DNA of 6,686 bases. It comes from Bacillota bacterium (GTDB lineage: Bacteria > Bacillota_A > Clostridia > Clostridiales > Clostridiaceae). The translations under genes and the position numbers were made by a program. Below the pieces are notes generated by a model, which was not told where the DNA came from, did no database searches, and saw only the letters and a program-made list of their open reading frames with translations. Shown piece by piece: positions 1-6,634 of this stretch; within the stretch, counting starts at the first letter, position 1; the number at the start of each line of letters is the position of its first letter. The stretch spans positions 1 through 6,686 of the forward strand of contig JAJXYA010000237.1 in the NCBI GenBank assembly GCA_021780795.1. Reading direction: 5' to 3'.

Positions 1-1640
1 AATTCTTTATTGATTATAACAGAAATTGGTATTCCAATTTTCACAGCTGTGATTCCATTATCATAAAAGGATTCTATAACTTTAAGCATCTTATATTGTT
101 TATCTAAAGGTACATAAGTATCTACAGCATTGTAGGCATTTTGTTGCAGGAATGCAACCTTCAGGCATTTTGACACCTCTATAATTAGCCTTTGCTCATC
201 TGGAAGTACATCTTCCCCTACCAGTTTAACTATCTCGATAAGCTTATTTTCTTCATATAAAAGCTTAAGCATCTTTGCTCTTAAATCTATTATGTCCTTA
301 GCCACGTTTTCCTCATACCAATCCTTTAAAAGCGATAGGTAGCCACTATAGCTAGATAACCAATTTATTGCTGGGTAGTGTCTTGCATAAGCTAATTTTT
401 TATCAAGGCCTAAAAAAGCTGAAACGAATCTTTTAGTATTTTGAGTCACAGGCTCTGAGAAGTCTCCCCCTGCAGGTGAAACTGCTCCGATTACAGTAAC
501 AGAGCCTTCGCTGCCGTTTAAGTTTTCTACATACCCAGCTCTTTCATAGAACTCTGCAATCCTTGATGGAAGGTACGCTGGATATCCCTCTTCAGCGGGC
601 ATCTCTTCAAGTCTTCCAGAAATTTCTCTTAAGGCTTCTGCCCATCTTGAAGTGGAGTCTGCCATTATAGCAACGTGATACCCCATATCCCTAAAATATT
701 CTGCTAGTGTTATACCTGTATAAATACTTGCTTCCCTTGCAGCTACTGGCATATTTGATGTATTTGCTATAAGTACAGTCCTATTCATAAGCGGTAAATC
801 TGTTCTAGGATCTATAAGTTTAGGAAAGTCTTCTAGAACTTCTGTCATTTCATTGCCTCTTTCTCCGCATCCTATGTAAACTATAATATCTGCATCAGAC
901 CACTTTGCAAGCTGATGTTGGGTCATAGTCTTACCGGTACCAAAACCTCCAGGAATAGCGCAAGTTCCTCCTTTAGCCAAAGGAAAGAATATATCTATTA
1001 TTCTTTGTCCCGTAATAAGAGGTTTAAAAATAGTTTTTTTATCCCTTACAGGTCTTGGATTTCTCACAGGCCAATATTGGTAAAGTTTAAGCTCATAAAC
1101 CTTTTCACCCTGCCTTAATTTTACTACCGTAGTTTCTATGTTGTAATTTCCACTTTGTTTTACTTCTATTACAGTTCCAAACACCCCTGGTGGTACCATT
1201 ATCTTATGCATAATAGACCCAGTTTCTTGAACGTTTGCATATATATAGCCCTCTTTTAATTCTTCTCCAAGCGCTACGGTAATGTCTACATACCAAAGTT
1301 TTTCTTCATCAAGAGAAATGAGACCTATGCCCTCTGGTAAAAATCCATATGACATTTCATTTATTTTTTCTAGTGGTCTCTCGATTCCATCGAATATATT
1401 TCCTAATATTCCTGGTCCTAATTTAAGAGAAAGAGGACTTCCAGTAGAAATTACAGGTTCGCCTATCTTAAGACCACTAGTTTCTTCATAAACCTGAATT
1501 GTTGCGTAATCTTCTTCCAATATTATGATTTCACCGATAAGCTTTTTAAAACCCACCATAACCATTTCTCTCATTTTGAAGCCCTTCATGTGCTCTGCTT
1601 TTATAACTGGACCATTTACACCGATTATATTTCCTTCCAT
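1..1640 (-). CDS. ntpA: V/A-type ATP synthase catalytic subunit A (3' end cut by window edge)
   Basis: This is the catalytic subunit of the cytoplasmic A3B3 head, which binds and hydrolyses (or synthesises) ATP. Translating the minus strand from the ATG at 1640 gives 546 complete codons without a stop. The family is usually about 590 residues, so the last ~45 residues lie outside the window. A GGGAGG ribosome-binding site at 1648-1654 sits 7 nt before the ATG. Visible landmarks are an N-terminal beta-barrel (about 1-70), the A-subunit-specific 'bulge' insertion (about 115-190), the P-loop GGFGTGKT at 231-238 with Lys237 and Thr238, and the GERGNE motif at 259-264 with the catalytic glutamate at 260. 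These are followed by ANTSNMPVAAREAS, ADSTSRWAEALRE and GAVSPAGGDFSEPVTQ, all typical of V/A-type A subunits and not of F1 alpha or beta. The P-loop is unusual: most bacterial and archaeal relatives have Pro at position 232. It is the last gene seen in the operon, 54 nt after subunit E; subunits B and D should follow. Confidence 0.97.
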   Translation of the reverse strand, partial: MEGNIIGVNGPVIKAEHMKGFKMREMVMVGFKKLIGEIIILEEDYATIQVYEETSGLKIGEPVISTGSPLSLKLGPGILGNIFDGIERPLEKINEMSYGFLPEGIGLISLDEEKLWYVDITVALGEELKEGYIYANVQETGSIMHKIMVPPGVFGTVIEVKQSGNYNIETTVVKLRQGEKVYELKLYQYWPVRNPRPVRDKKTIFKPLITGQRIIDIFFPLAKGGTCAIPGGFGTGKTMTQHQLAKWSDADIIVYIGCGERGNEMTEVLEDFPKLIDPRTDLPLMNRTVLIANTSNMPVAAREASIYTGITLAEYFRDMGYHVAIMADSTSRWAEALREISGRLEEMPAEEGYPAYLPSRIAEFYERAGYVENLNGSEGSVTVIGAVSPAGGDFSEPVTQNTKRFVSAFLGLDKKLAYARHYPAINWLSSYSGYLSLLKDWYEENVAKDIIDLRAKMLKLLYEENKLIEIVKLVGEDVLPDEQRLIIEVSKCLKVAFLQQNAYNAVDTYVPLDKQYKMLKVIESFYDNGITAVKIGIPISVIINKE

Positions 1641-1694
1641 ATTTTTTCCTCCCCTTGATGAACCAGTGGATACATGCAAATTCCGTGCTGATTC

Positions 1695-2306
1695 TTAAGC
1701 CAGCATTTCCATAACTCTAACACCAATTATTTCTTTACTTTCTTGTAATTTGGAATATATACTATTATCTATTTTAAATTTGCCTTCTAAGTCTTTGAGT
1801 ATTAGGCCACCTATAAAATCTTCCTCTGAAATCCTTATTTCAGCATTCCCATCACAGTACTCACGACCTAAAGCTTCAATTTCATCTTGAAATTTTTCAT
1901 AATCCCTTCTTAGTACTATAATATAGTAGTTTCCTTTATCTATTCCTTTTAAAGTCTTTTGTAAGACACTTATGAAATACGATTTATATTCCTCAGAACA
2001 AACAAATTCTGCAAGTTTTTCGCGTACAGCTTCCAAAGCATCATAAATTAACTTATCCTTAAGAAATAATACCTCTCTTTGCTTGTTTAGCCTTTCTTTT
2101 GCCACTATTTCATTTGCTTTAATGTTGAATTTTTTTGTAACTTCTCTTTGAAGGCTTAGACGTTGCTCTTCTATCTTTTCTTTTTCTTCATTTATTTTCT
2201 TTTCAGCGTCGTAGCTGAAAGCCTTTAATCTTTCTTCTTTTTCTTCATTCACCTTGTCATATATTATCTTAGAAAACAAACTTATCTTATCTTCAATGGT
2301 GGTCAT
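1695..2306 (-). CDS. ntpE: V/A-type ATP synthase subunit E (peripheral stalk)
   Basis: This is a 203-residue peripheral-stalk protein that pairs with subunit H/G and ties the A3B3 head to membrane subunit I. Residues 1 to about 100 are a long charged helix rich in Glu and Lys (for example KVNEEKEERLKAF and KKINEEKEKIEEQR), as expected for the stalk coiled coil. Residues ~105-203 form the globular head-binding domain, with the family signature IGGLIL at 165-170 and KIDNS at 178-182 near the C-terminus. The length is normal for bacterial and archaeal E subunits. The ATG at 2306 is supported by AGGAGG about 7 nt upstream. The gene lies after F, not before C and F as in the classical order. The 86-nt gap before it contains an inverted repeat and a possible leader ORF. 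Confidence 0.95.
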   Translation of the reverse strand: MTTIEDKISLFSKIIYDKVNEEKEERLKAFSYDAEKKINEEKEKIEEQRLSLQREVTKKFNIKANEIVAKERLNKQREVLFLKDKLIYDALEAVREKLAEFVCSEEYKSYFISVLQKTLKGIDKGNYYIIVLRRDYEKFQDEIEALGREYCDGNAEIRISEEDFIGGLILKDLEGKFKIDNSIYSKLQESKEIIGVRVMEMLA

Positions 2307-2335
2307 AACAAAACCTCCTGCAAATTCTTATCCAT
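2303..2335 (-). CDS. Possible 10-codon leader ORF overlapping the start of subunit E
   Basis: An ATG at 2335 opens the short frame MDKNLQEVLL, whose TGA stop (2305-2303) overlaps the ATG of subunit E in an ATGA arrangement. AAAGGA lies 7 nt before this ATG. The AGGAGG site of subunit E lies inside the short ORF, so ribosomes translating it would cover and then deliver to the E start. What is seen is only the frame, the spacing and the overlap. Such a short ORF can arise by chance in a 90-nt gap, and a role in translational coupling is inference. Confidence 0.2.
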   Translation of the reverse strand: MDKNLQEVLL

Positions 2336-2353
2336 CTAGCATTCCTTTGTCAC

Positions 2354-2380
2354 AAAAAAACAATTATTAATTGTTTTTTT
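2354..2380 (-). repeat. Perfect A/U-rich inverted repeat between F and E genes (weak terminator-like hairpin)
   Basis: A perfect 12-bp inverted repeat has arms at 2354-2365 and 2369-2380 around a 3-nt loop. Only one of the twelve pairs is G-C. In the operon transcript it reads as seven A, CAAUU, a 3-nt loop, AAUUG, then seven U. It can be seen either as a 12-bp A/U stem or as a 5-bp stem followed by a U-tract, which resembles a weak intrinsic terminator and would look the same on either strand. Since essential subunits E and A lie downstream, full termination is unlikely. Partial attenuation or an RNA-processing or stability element is possible. Confidence 0.5.
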
Positions 2381-2392
2381 CTATAATTCTCA

Positions 2393-2701
2393 TTATATCT
2401 TAAGCCCGATAGCCTCTTTAACGTATCTTAATATTGAGTCACTACCTTTACTTGAACCATGCCTATCTGGAATCTCTACTAAAAGTGGTCTTTCCTTTGA
2501 CAATTTTATTTTATTCACTTCTTCAGGTATTAAAAGGGCAATTTTCTCTGTTATTATTATTATTCCTATGCCCTGATCCTTTTTTAATTCTTCAATTTTT
2601 CCTATTATTTCTTCTCTTCTATGAAGAACGATGCTTTCTATTCCTGCCATTTTCATACCTACAAATGTATCCATATTATCACTTATTAAATAGCTTCTCA
2701 T
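2393..2701 (-). CDS. ntpG: V/A-type ATP synthase subunit F (central stalk)
   Basis: This is the small central-stalk subunit that binds subunit D on the rotating shaft and modulates coupling (named NtpG in Enterococcus, F elsewhere). From the ATG at 2701 it is 102 residues, the usual size. It shows the small alpha/beta fold pattern of the family: MRSYLISDNMDTFVGMKMAG at the N-terminus, a hydrophobic strand GIGIIII (44-50), then LLVEIPDR (73-80) and the C-terminal helix YVKEAIGL (93-100). The frame is open upstream to a TTG at 2725, which would add eight residues. I prefer 2701 because the ribosome-binding site AGGGGGAG at 2708-2715 is 6 nt before this ATG and would be inside the coding region if TTG were used. 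The gene follows K after 91 nt and precedes E after 86 nt, the two widest gaps in the operon. Confidence 0.93.
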   Translation of the reverse strand: MRSYLISDNMDTFVGMKMAGIESIVLHRREEIIGKIEELKKDQGIGIIIITEKIALLIPEEVNKIKLSKERPLLVEIPDRHGSSKGSDSILRYVKEAIGLKI

Positions 2702-2727
2702 CTGCTTCTCCCCCTTTAGGCACAATC

Positions 2728-2779
2728 AAATAAATAACAAGTCAGTAAACGAGTCTATTCTAGCCTAGTTTATTTATTT
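2728..2779 (-). repeat. Imperfect AT-rich inverted repeat between K and F genes
   Basis: The arms at 2728-2738 and 2768-2779 (AAATAAATAAC against GTTTATTTATTT, one bulged base) could pair in the transcript around a loop of about 29 nt. The position directly after the proteolipid gene is where stem-loops that stabilise an abundant c-subunit message could sit. However, the stem is nearly all A-U, is not followed by a U-run, and may simply reflect base composition. Confidence 0.25.
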
Positions 2780-2793
2780 TAATATCTCTAAAA

Positions 2794-3219
2794 TTATAAT
2801 TTTGAAAGTATCATTATAGATATAATAAGTCCATATATGGCAATACCTTCTCCAAGACCAACAAAGATAAGAGTTTTCCCTAGTATCTTAGGATCTTCAG
2901 ATACAGCACCTAAGGCTGAAGATCCAACGGCACCTACAGCATAGCCTGCACCAATAGTTGCAAGGCCCGTGGAAAGCCCAGCTGCTAAATATCCTAGGCC
3001 AGCAGCTGGATTCGCTGCAACTGTTCCCGCTGCGTTAGCTACACTGGGAATATTCACCACTAGTGCTCCCGTCATAACTGGTATAAATACTCCTAAGTTT
3101 ATTTTTAATGCTTTTTTAATTTTTTGTTTTCCTAAAACATCTATCTTACTTTGCTGAACAACGCCATAAGTAATAGTAGCTATAACAACACAAAATGTTA
3201 ACATTAATAATATAGTCAT
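2794..3219 (-). CDS. ntpK: V/A-type ATP synthase proteolipid subunit K (c-ring), with N-terminal leader-like extension
   Basis: This is the membrane proteolipid that forms the ion-carrying rotor ring. The 141-residue protein has four hydrophobic segments (about 1-21, 41-60, 74-104, 117-138). Only the last two form the classical c-subunit hairpin, with glycine-rich TIGAGYAVGAVG, the cytoplasmic loop AVSEDPK, and the ion-binding carboxylate Glu124 in GLGEGIAIYG. The first half is not a second c-type hairpin as in the 16-kDa Enterococcus NtpK. It has one membrane segment, then a Lys-rich stretch, a hydrophobic stretch and SVANAAG (59-65), which looks like a signal-peptidase site; the remainder would be 78 residues, the size of an 8-kDa proteolipid. 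At the position aligned with the Na+-ligand Gln of Na+-type rings there is Val95, and Glu124 is followed by Gly, not Ser or Thr. The ATG at 3219 has GGAGG upstream. The gene starts 41 nt after I. Confidence 0.95.
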   Translation of the reverse strand: MTILLMLTFCVVIATITYGVVQQSKIDVLGKQKIKKALKINLGVFIPVMTGALVVNIPSVANAAGTVAANPAAGLGYLAAGLSTGLATIGAGYAVGAVGSSALGAVSEDPKILGKTLIFVGLGEGIAIYGLIISIMILSKL

Positions 3220-3260
3220 AATTGTTATTCCTCCTTGATTACATATTTTTTATATATGTT

Positions 3261-5228
3261 TTACTTGAATTTAACCTGTACAGGTTCAAAACTAACCCCG
3301 CCACCTTCATAATACTTACTGAATAACTCATAATATTCAAGCCGTAATCCTTGTATAAATACGATCAAACCTTCAAGGCATATAATTATTATATTTCCAA
3401 GTATCAGTATTAGTACTGAAGTAACTCCACTTTTAGTCATAGAAGCCATAGCCGAAAATGCAACAAACAAGCCAACATGATTTAAGGCAAAGGCACCTAC
3501 TCTAATAAATGAAAGTGTATTAGAAAACATAGATAATAGAGTTTCTACTACTTCAAAACTTGATTCTATAAAATAATCTTTAGCTCCAGCTTCAAATAAT
3601 ATTTTTTTACCTATAATCAGATTAGCTAGCGGCTCTTTTAATAATATTATTAATAAAAAGAAAATAAAATATATTATCCAAATAGTTGTTGGTAATAATG
3701 GTTTTTTATAGACTATAGATATTATTAATATTAAAGCTCCAATATAGAACATAAAACCTGCTACTCCTTCTTTGCCGAAAAGTCCACGTTCTATGTCGTT
3801 TCTTCTTATGCTATTAGTAATTCCTAATATAAAACCTAAAATTAAGAAGATGCATCCAAATATTATAGCGCCAATTAGCATCTGGTTAATGTCTTCCATA
3901 GGTCTAATTAGCAAGGCATTTATTACTTTTTCAGAACCAAATACACTTCCATATAAAAATCCAAATACTATAGAGCTTATCCCTAACCGTTCAAAAACCC
4001 CACCTAAATTAATTCTACCCATCATATTTCTTAACAAAAATCCTGCTAAAAGCAATACTAATCCTTGCCCAACATCTCCAAACATAGCTCCAAACATTAG
4101 AGTATAAGTTATTGCCAAAAACATGGTAGGGTCGATTTCGCCATAGCTAGGTACACCATACATGTAAACCATACTCTCAAAAGGTCTAAACAATTTATTG
4201 TTTATAAGCATGGTTGGCGGAGTTATAGCTTTATTAGCTATTTCATTAGCTTCTTTTATAATGAGCAATATTCTATTATCAAAGCCCACCAATAACTTAT
4301 TAAGGCTCTTTATAAAACTTTTAGGTATCCAACCAGAAAGATAAAAAAATTCCTTTGTACAAGCGGCACTCTTTTTAATTTCTCCAGACTTTTGCTCCAA
4401 TTCATAACTATTTTCTAGACTTTTTATAATTTTATAATTTTCCTTTAGGAAACCGTAAATCTCCTTTTTAGCTTTCCTTAGTAATAGTTCTATCTCATTT
4501 ATTTCTTCGCGCACAATCACTGACACTTCCTTCGGAATACCTGTGTAATGATTAGGAAGTACAATTTCTTCGCAATTTGCAGATTTAAAAATTCTTTCTG
4601 TTTCTACTACCAAAAGCACTGGAGTAAATGCTATAAATATAACAAAATCTTTTTCCTTATATAAAGATTCTATTACTGAGGGTATATTTTCATAATTTGC
4701 CTTTAATTTAACCATGCTTTGCTCTGACACTTTATATAACCCCACTTGAAAATTTTTCATAGTCGTAATCTCTTCAATGGGAATAGATACGTTCTTTAAA
4801 AATCCTAAGGCTTCATAGGTGTTTTTAAGATATTGCTCTTTTTCTTTTAAATCCTCAAATTCTTTGTTTAAAGCCATATATTTGCCATAGACTTCTGATA
4901 GTTGTTTTTCCATGGTATCAAAATCAAAAATCATCTCTTTAGTATGTTCTTTACTTACTGCAAAGGTCTTTTGAGCCTCTACAAGCTTTTCAATATATTT
5001 TAAACTTATATTATAATCCCTATCATATAAATAAGGCCTTATATAGCTTACATCCATTAAAGCCTCTATATTATCGGCGGAAGTTTTCAGTACAAAGTCT
5101 GACGAATTTATTTCTTGCAAAGCACTTACTGGCTGCATACAGCCTTCTAGTGCTAGTATTTTAGTTAATTTATCAAAATCTGTAATGGCTCCAACTAAAT
5201 TAACCATATGCATTTTTTCTATAGACAC
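3261..5228 (-). CDS. ntpI: V/A-type ATP synthase membrane subunit I (a subunit, stator)
   Basis: This 655-residue stator subunit provides the two ion half-channels beside the c-ring and the anchor for the peripheral stalks. Residues 1 to about 360 are the soluble cytoplasmic arm with coiled-coil stretches (about 75-140 and 235-285); residues ~365-635 carry about eight membrane segments. Family landmarks are PSYGEIDPT (360-368), LMFGAMFGDVGQG (377-389), SFIRVGAFALNH (573-584) and EGLIVFIQGLRLEYYELFSK (619-638). Arg576 corresponds to the essential arginine of yeast Vph1 (Arg735), and Glu619 and Arg629 keep the ten-residue spacing of yeast Glu789 and Arg799. The start is GTG at 5228, chosen because a near-perfect AGGAGGTGAT ribosome-binding site ends 3 nt before it; in-frame ATGs at codons 6 and 8 lack such a site. 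The length is typical of the family. The gene lies 38 nt after C and 41 nt before K. Confidence 0.97.
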   Translation of the reverse strand: MSIEKMHMVNLVGAITDFDKLTKILALEGCMQPVSALQEINSSDFVLKTSADNIEALMDVSYIRPYLYDRDYNISLKYIEKLVEAQKTFAVSKEHTKEMIFDFDTMEKQLSEVYGKYMALNKEFEDLKEKEQYLKNTYEALGFLKNVSIPIEEITTMKNFQVGLYKVSEQSMVKLKANYENIPSVIESLYKEKDFVIFIAFTPVLLVVETERIFKSANCEEIVLPNHYTGIPKEVSVIVREEINEIELLLRKAKKEIYGFLKENYKIIKSLENSYELEQKSGEIKKSAACTKEFFYLSGWIPKSFIKSLNKLLVGFDNRILLIIKEANEIANKAITPPTMLINNKLFRPFESMVYMYGVPSYGEIDPTMFLAITYTLMFGAMFGDVGQGLVLLLAGFLLRNMMGRINLGGVFERLGISSIVFGFLYGSVFGSEKVINALLIRPMEDINQMLIGAIIFGCIFLILGFILGITNSIRRNDIERGLFGKEGVAGFMFYIGALILIISIVYKKPLLPTTIWIIYFIFFLLIILLKEPLANLIIGKKILFEAGAKDYFIESSFEVVETLLSMFSNTLSFIRVGAFALNHVGLFVAFSAMASMTKSGVTSVLILILGNIIIICLEGLIVFIQGLRLEYYELFSKYYEGGGVSFEPVQVKFK

Positions 5229-5231
5229 AAA

Positions 5232-5241
5232 ATCACCTCCT
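5232..5241 (-). promoter_or_regulatory. Ribosome-binding site that fixes the GTG start of subunit I
   Basis: On the minus strand this reads AGGAGGTGAT, an extended match to the 3' end of 16S rRNA, with 3 nt between it and the GTG at 5228. This decides the start in favour of GTG over the ATG codons 15 and 21 nt further in. Confidence 0.85.
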
Positions 5242-5266
5242 ACTTTCCTCTGGGGTAGATAACAAC

Positions 5267-6307
5267 TTATAATGTGACAGAAATATAATTCATACCGTTA
5301 CTCATATCTATGACATATTTCTTTTCTTCTATTATAGATACAATATCTTTCATCTCAATCCTATAAACCATAAGATAACTCATAACCATGCTGATATTAG
5401 TCTCATTTTCTCTAAGAAATTTTTTAAAATATTTTTTTTGGAATTCCCGTTCCCGTTTTTCAATCAGATTAGAATCATCTTTTTCGTATATATATGCATA
5501 TGGTGTTTTTTCAATTAGGGTATGAAAGTCTACCGTATTATTTACATAACAAAGTTTTCTAAGATTTTCCTTTGAAAGTTTATAACCATTATTTATAGTA
5601 TAGTTAAACAATTCTTCAGGAGGTATCTTATAAAAAGTTTTTCCTCTATATATCCAGCCTAAATTTAAAAGGTCTGTTTCCAGGCCAATTATGCTATATC
5701 CTACTTCTTTATTCTCATTGTCTAAATGCTTAAGTTCGCGTCGTACAGAAGAAAAATAAACAAAATCAAGCTCTGTTTCAATCCTAAACAAACCTTTTTC
5801 ACTTGTACCTTTAGCTAAATTTTTTAGACTCTTATAATATATGCTCCCCCTAAGTCCTTCTACAACCTCTTCCACATTTTTTAAAGCTAATAGATAATCA
5901 TAATTTATTGTATTTAAGGAACTTCTCGCAATTAACTTATTTTCTATTTCATCCTTGCTACGACCTAAATATTTACCTCTAATAATCACCTTTAAGTCTT
6001 CTATTTCCCATCTTAAAAACAAAGCTTTTATGAGCTTTCTATACTCACCATGAAAGTAATTTATAAACTTACTATATATGCTTACATAATGCTTATCTAA
6101 AATAATCTCTAAATTACCCCTATGAATCTTCTCTAAGTTGTATCCTTCTAATAGTTCACTATAGTTAGTTTCTTCTTTTAAGACTTTAACAGTACTTTTA
6201 AAATCTTTACACTTTAACAATTTCAAATACTGATCTCTACTTAACATCTTTCCCATCAAAGCCTTTACTTTAGAATTTATAGCACTAAATTTAACAACAC
6301 TTCCCAT
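5267..6307 (-). CDS. ntpC: V/A-type ATP synthase subunit C (d subunit, AC39-type socket)
   Basis: This 346-residue soluble protein is the funnel-shaped socket (subunit C, 'd' in vacuolar naming) that sits on the c-ring and receives the D-F shaft. The family is built from three similar helical subdomains. Three related segments can be seen: WEIEDLKVIIRGKYLG (100-115), GLETDLLNLGWIYRGK (208-223) and YRIEMKDIVSIIEEKKY (315-331), each with an acidic-hydrophobic core followed by basic residues. No membrane segment or signal peptide is visible, and the length is within the normal range. The ATG at 6307 has GGAGTG upstream. It starts only 12 nt after H, consistent with tight co-translation, and ends 38 nt before I. 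In the classical operon this gene lies after E; here it is second, which is unusual. Sequence similarity in this family is low, so the assignment rests on these repeats, the length and the context. Confidence 0.92.
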   Translation of the reverse strand: MGSVVKFSAINSKVKALMGKMLSRDQYLKLLKCKDFKSTVKVLKEETNYSELLEGYNLEKIHRGNLEIILDKHYVSIYSKFINYFHGEYRKLIKALFLRWEIEDLKVIIRGKYLGRSKDEIENKLIARSSLNTINYDYLLALKNVEEVVEGLRGSIYYKSLKNLAKGTSEKGLFRIETELDFVYFSSVRRELKHLDNENKEVGYSIIGLETDLLNLGWIYRGKTFYKIPPEELFNYTINNGYKLSKENLRKLCYVNNTVDFHTLIEKTPYAYIYEKDDSNLIEKREREFQKKYFKKFLRENETNISMVMSYLMVYRIEMKDIVSIIEEKKYVIDMSNGMNYISVTL

Positions 6308-6319
6308 ATATTTTCACTC

Positions 6320-6634
6320 CTATAGTGACTTTATTATTATGTTAAATATTTCATCTACAATTTCCGATTTATTACTTTGATATTTCGTATTAATATTATC
6401 TAATTGTTCTTCTTTCTCTTTTCTTATGTTACTTGCTTTATAATCTGCCTCAATTATCTTTTCACTACTTATGTCATTTTTAATATTTTTAGCTTCTTCT
6501 TGAAAACAAATCTTCATATCCTTTATTATATTTTCAAGCTCATCTTGTTTTTCTTTTAGCAGTTCATCAATGCCACTTCTATAACTTTCAGCATCTTTGT
6601 CTATATTCATTATTTTGTTCATTACAAATTCCAA
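6320..6634 (-). CDS. ntpF: V/A-type ATP synthase subunit H/G (peripheral-stalk coiled coil)
   Basis: This 104-residue protein is almost wholly charged, helix-forming sequence (for example IDELLKEKQDELENIIKDM and ASNIRKEKEEQLDNI), with no membrane segment. It fits the small partner of subunit E that forms the peripheral-stalk coiled coil, called H in archaea, G in Thermus and vacuolar systems, and NtpF in Enterococcus. In the classical operon this gene also comes first, just before the membrane genes, which supports the call. The start is TTG at 6634, favoured because GGTGGTGAT at 6638-6646 lies 3 nt before it, the same spacing as before the GTG of subunit I. In-frame ATGs occur at codons 5 and 9. 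Sequence alone does not distinguish it from other short coiled coils, so context carries much of the weight. Confidence 0.85.
   Translation of the reverse strand: MEFVMNKIMNIDKDAESYRSGIDELLKEKQDELENIIKDMKICFQEEAKNIKNDISSEKIIEADYKASNIRKEKEEQLDNINTKYQSNKSEIVDEIFNIIIKSL

Noticed and set aside
915..1491. Plus-strand open frames opposite the A subunit gene (915-1118 and 1282-1491)
   Set aside because: They lie fully antisense to the highly conserved catalytic subunit, have low-complexity Ser-rich translations and no recognisable family.
1625..1675. Short ORF (16 codons from ATG 1675) running into the start of subunit A
   Set aside because: No convincing ribosome-binding site precedes it, and it overlaps the A gene in another frame; likely chance.
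2393..2725. Longer form of subunit F starting at TTG 2725
   Set aside because: The best ribosome-binding site (2708-2715) would then be inside the coding region. The family's N-terminus matches the ATG at 2701.
3241..3259. Small inverted repeat ACATAT/ATATGT between I and K
   Set aside because: Only six A/T-rich pairs with a 7-nt loop; expected by chance in DNA of this composition.
2434..4107. Plus-strand open frames opposite F, K and I (2434-2733, 2969-3157, 3772-4107)
   Set aside because: Each is antisense to a well-supported ATPase gene. The apparent hydrophobic or Pro/Ile/Asn-rich translations mirror the codons of the real genes.
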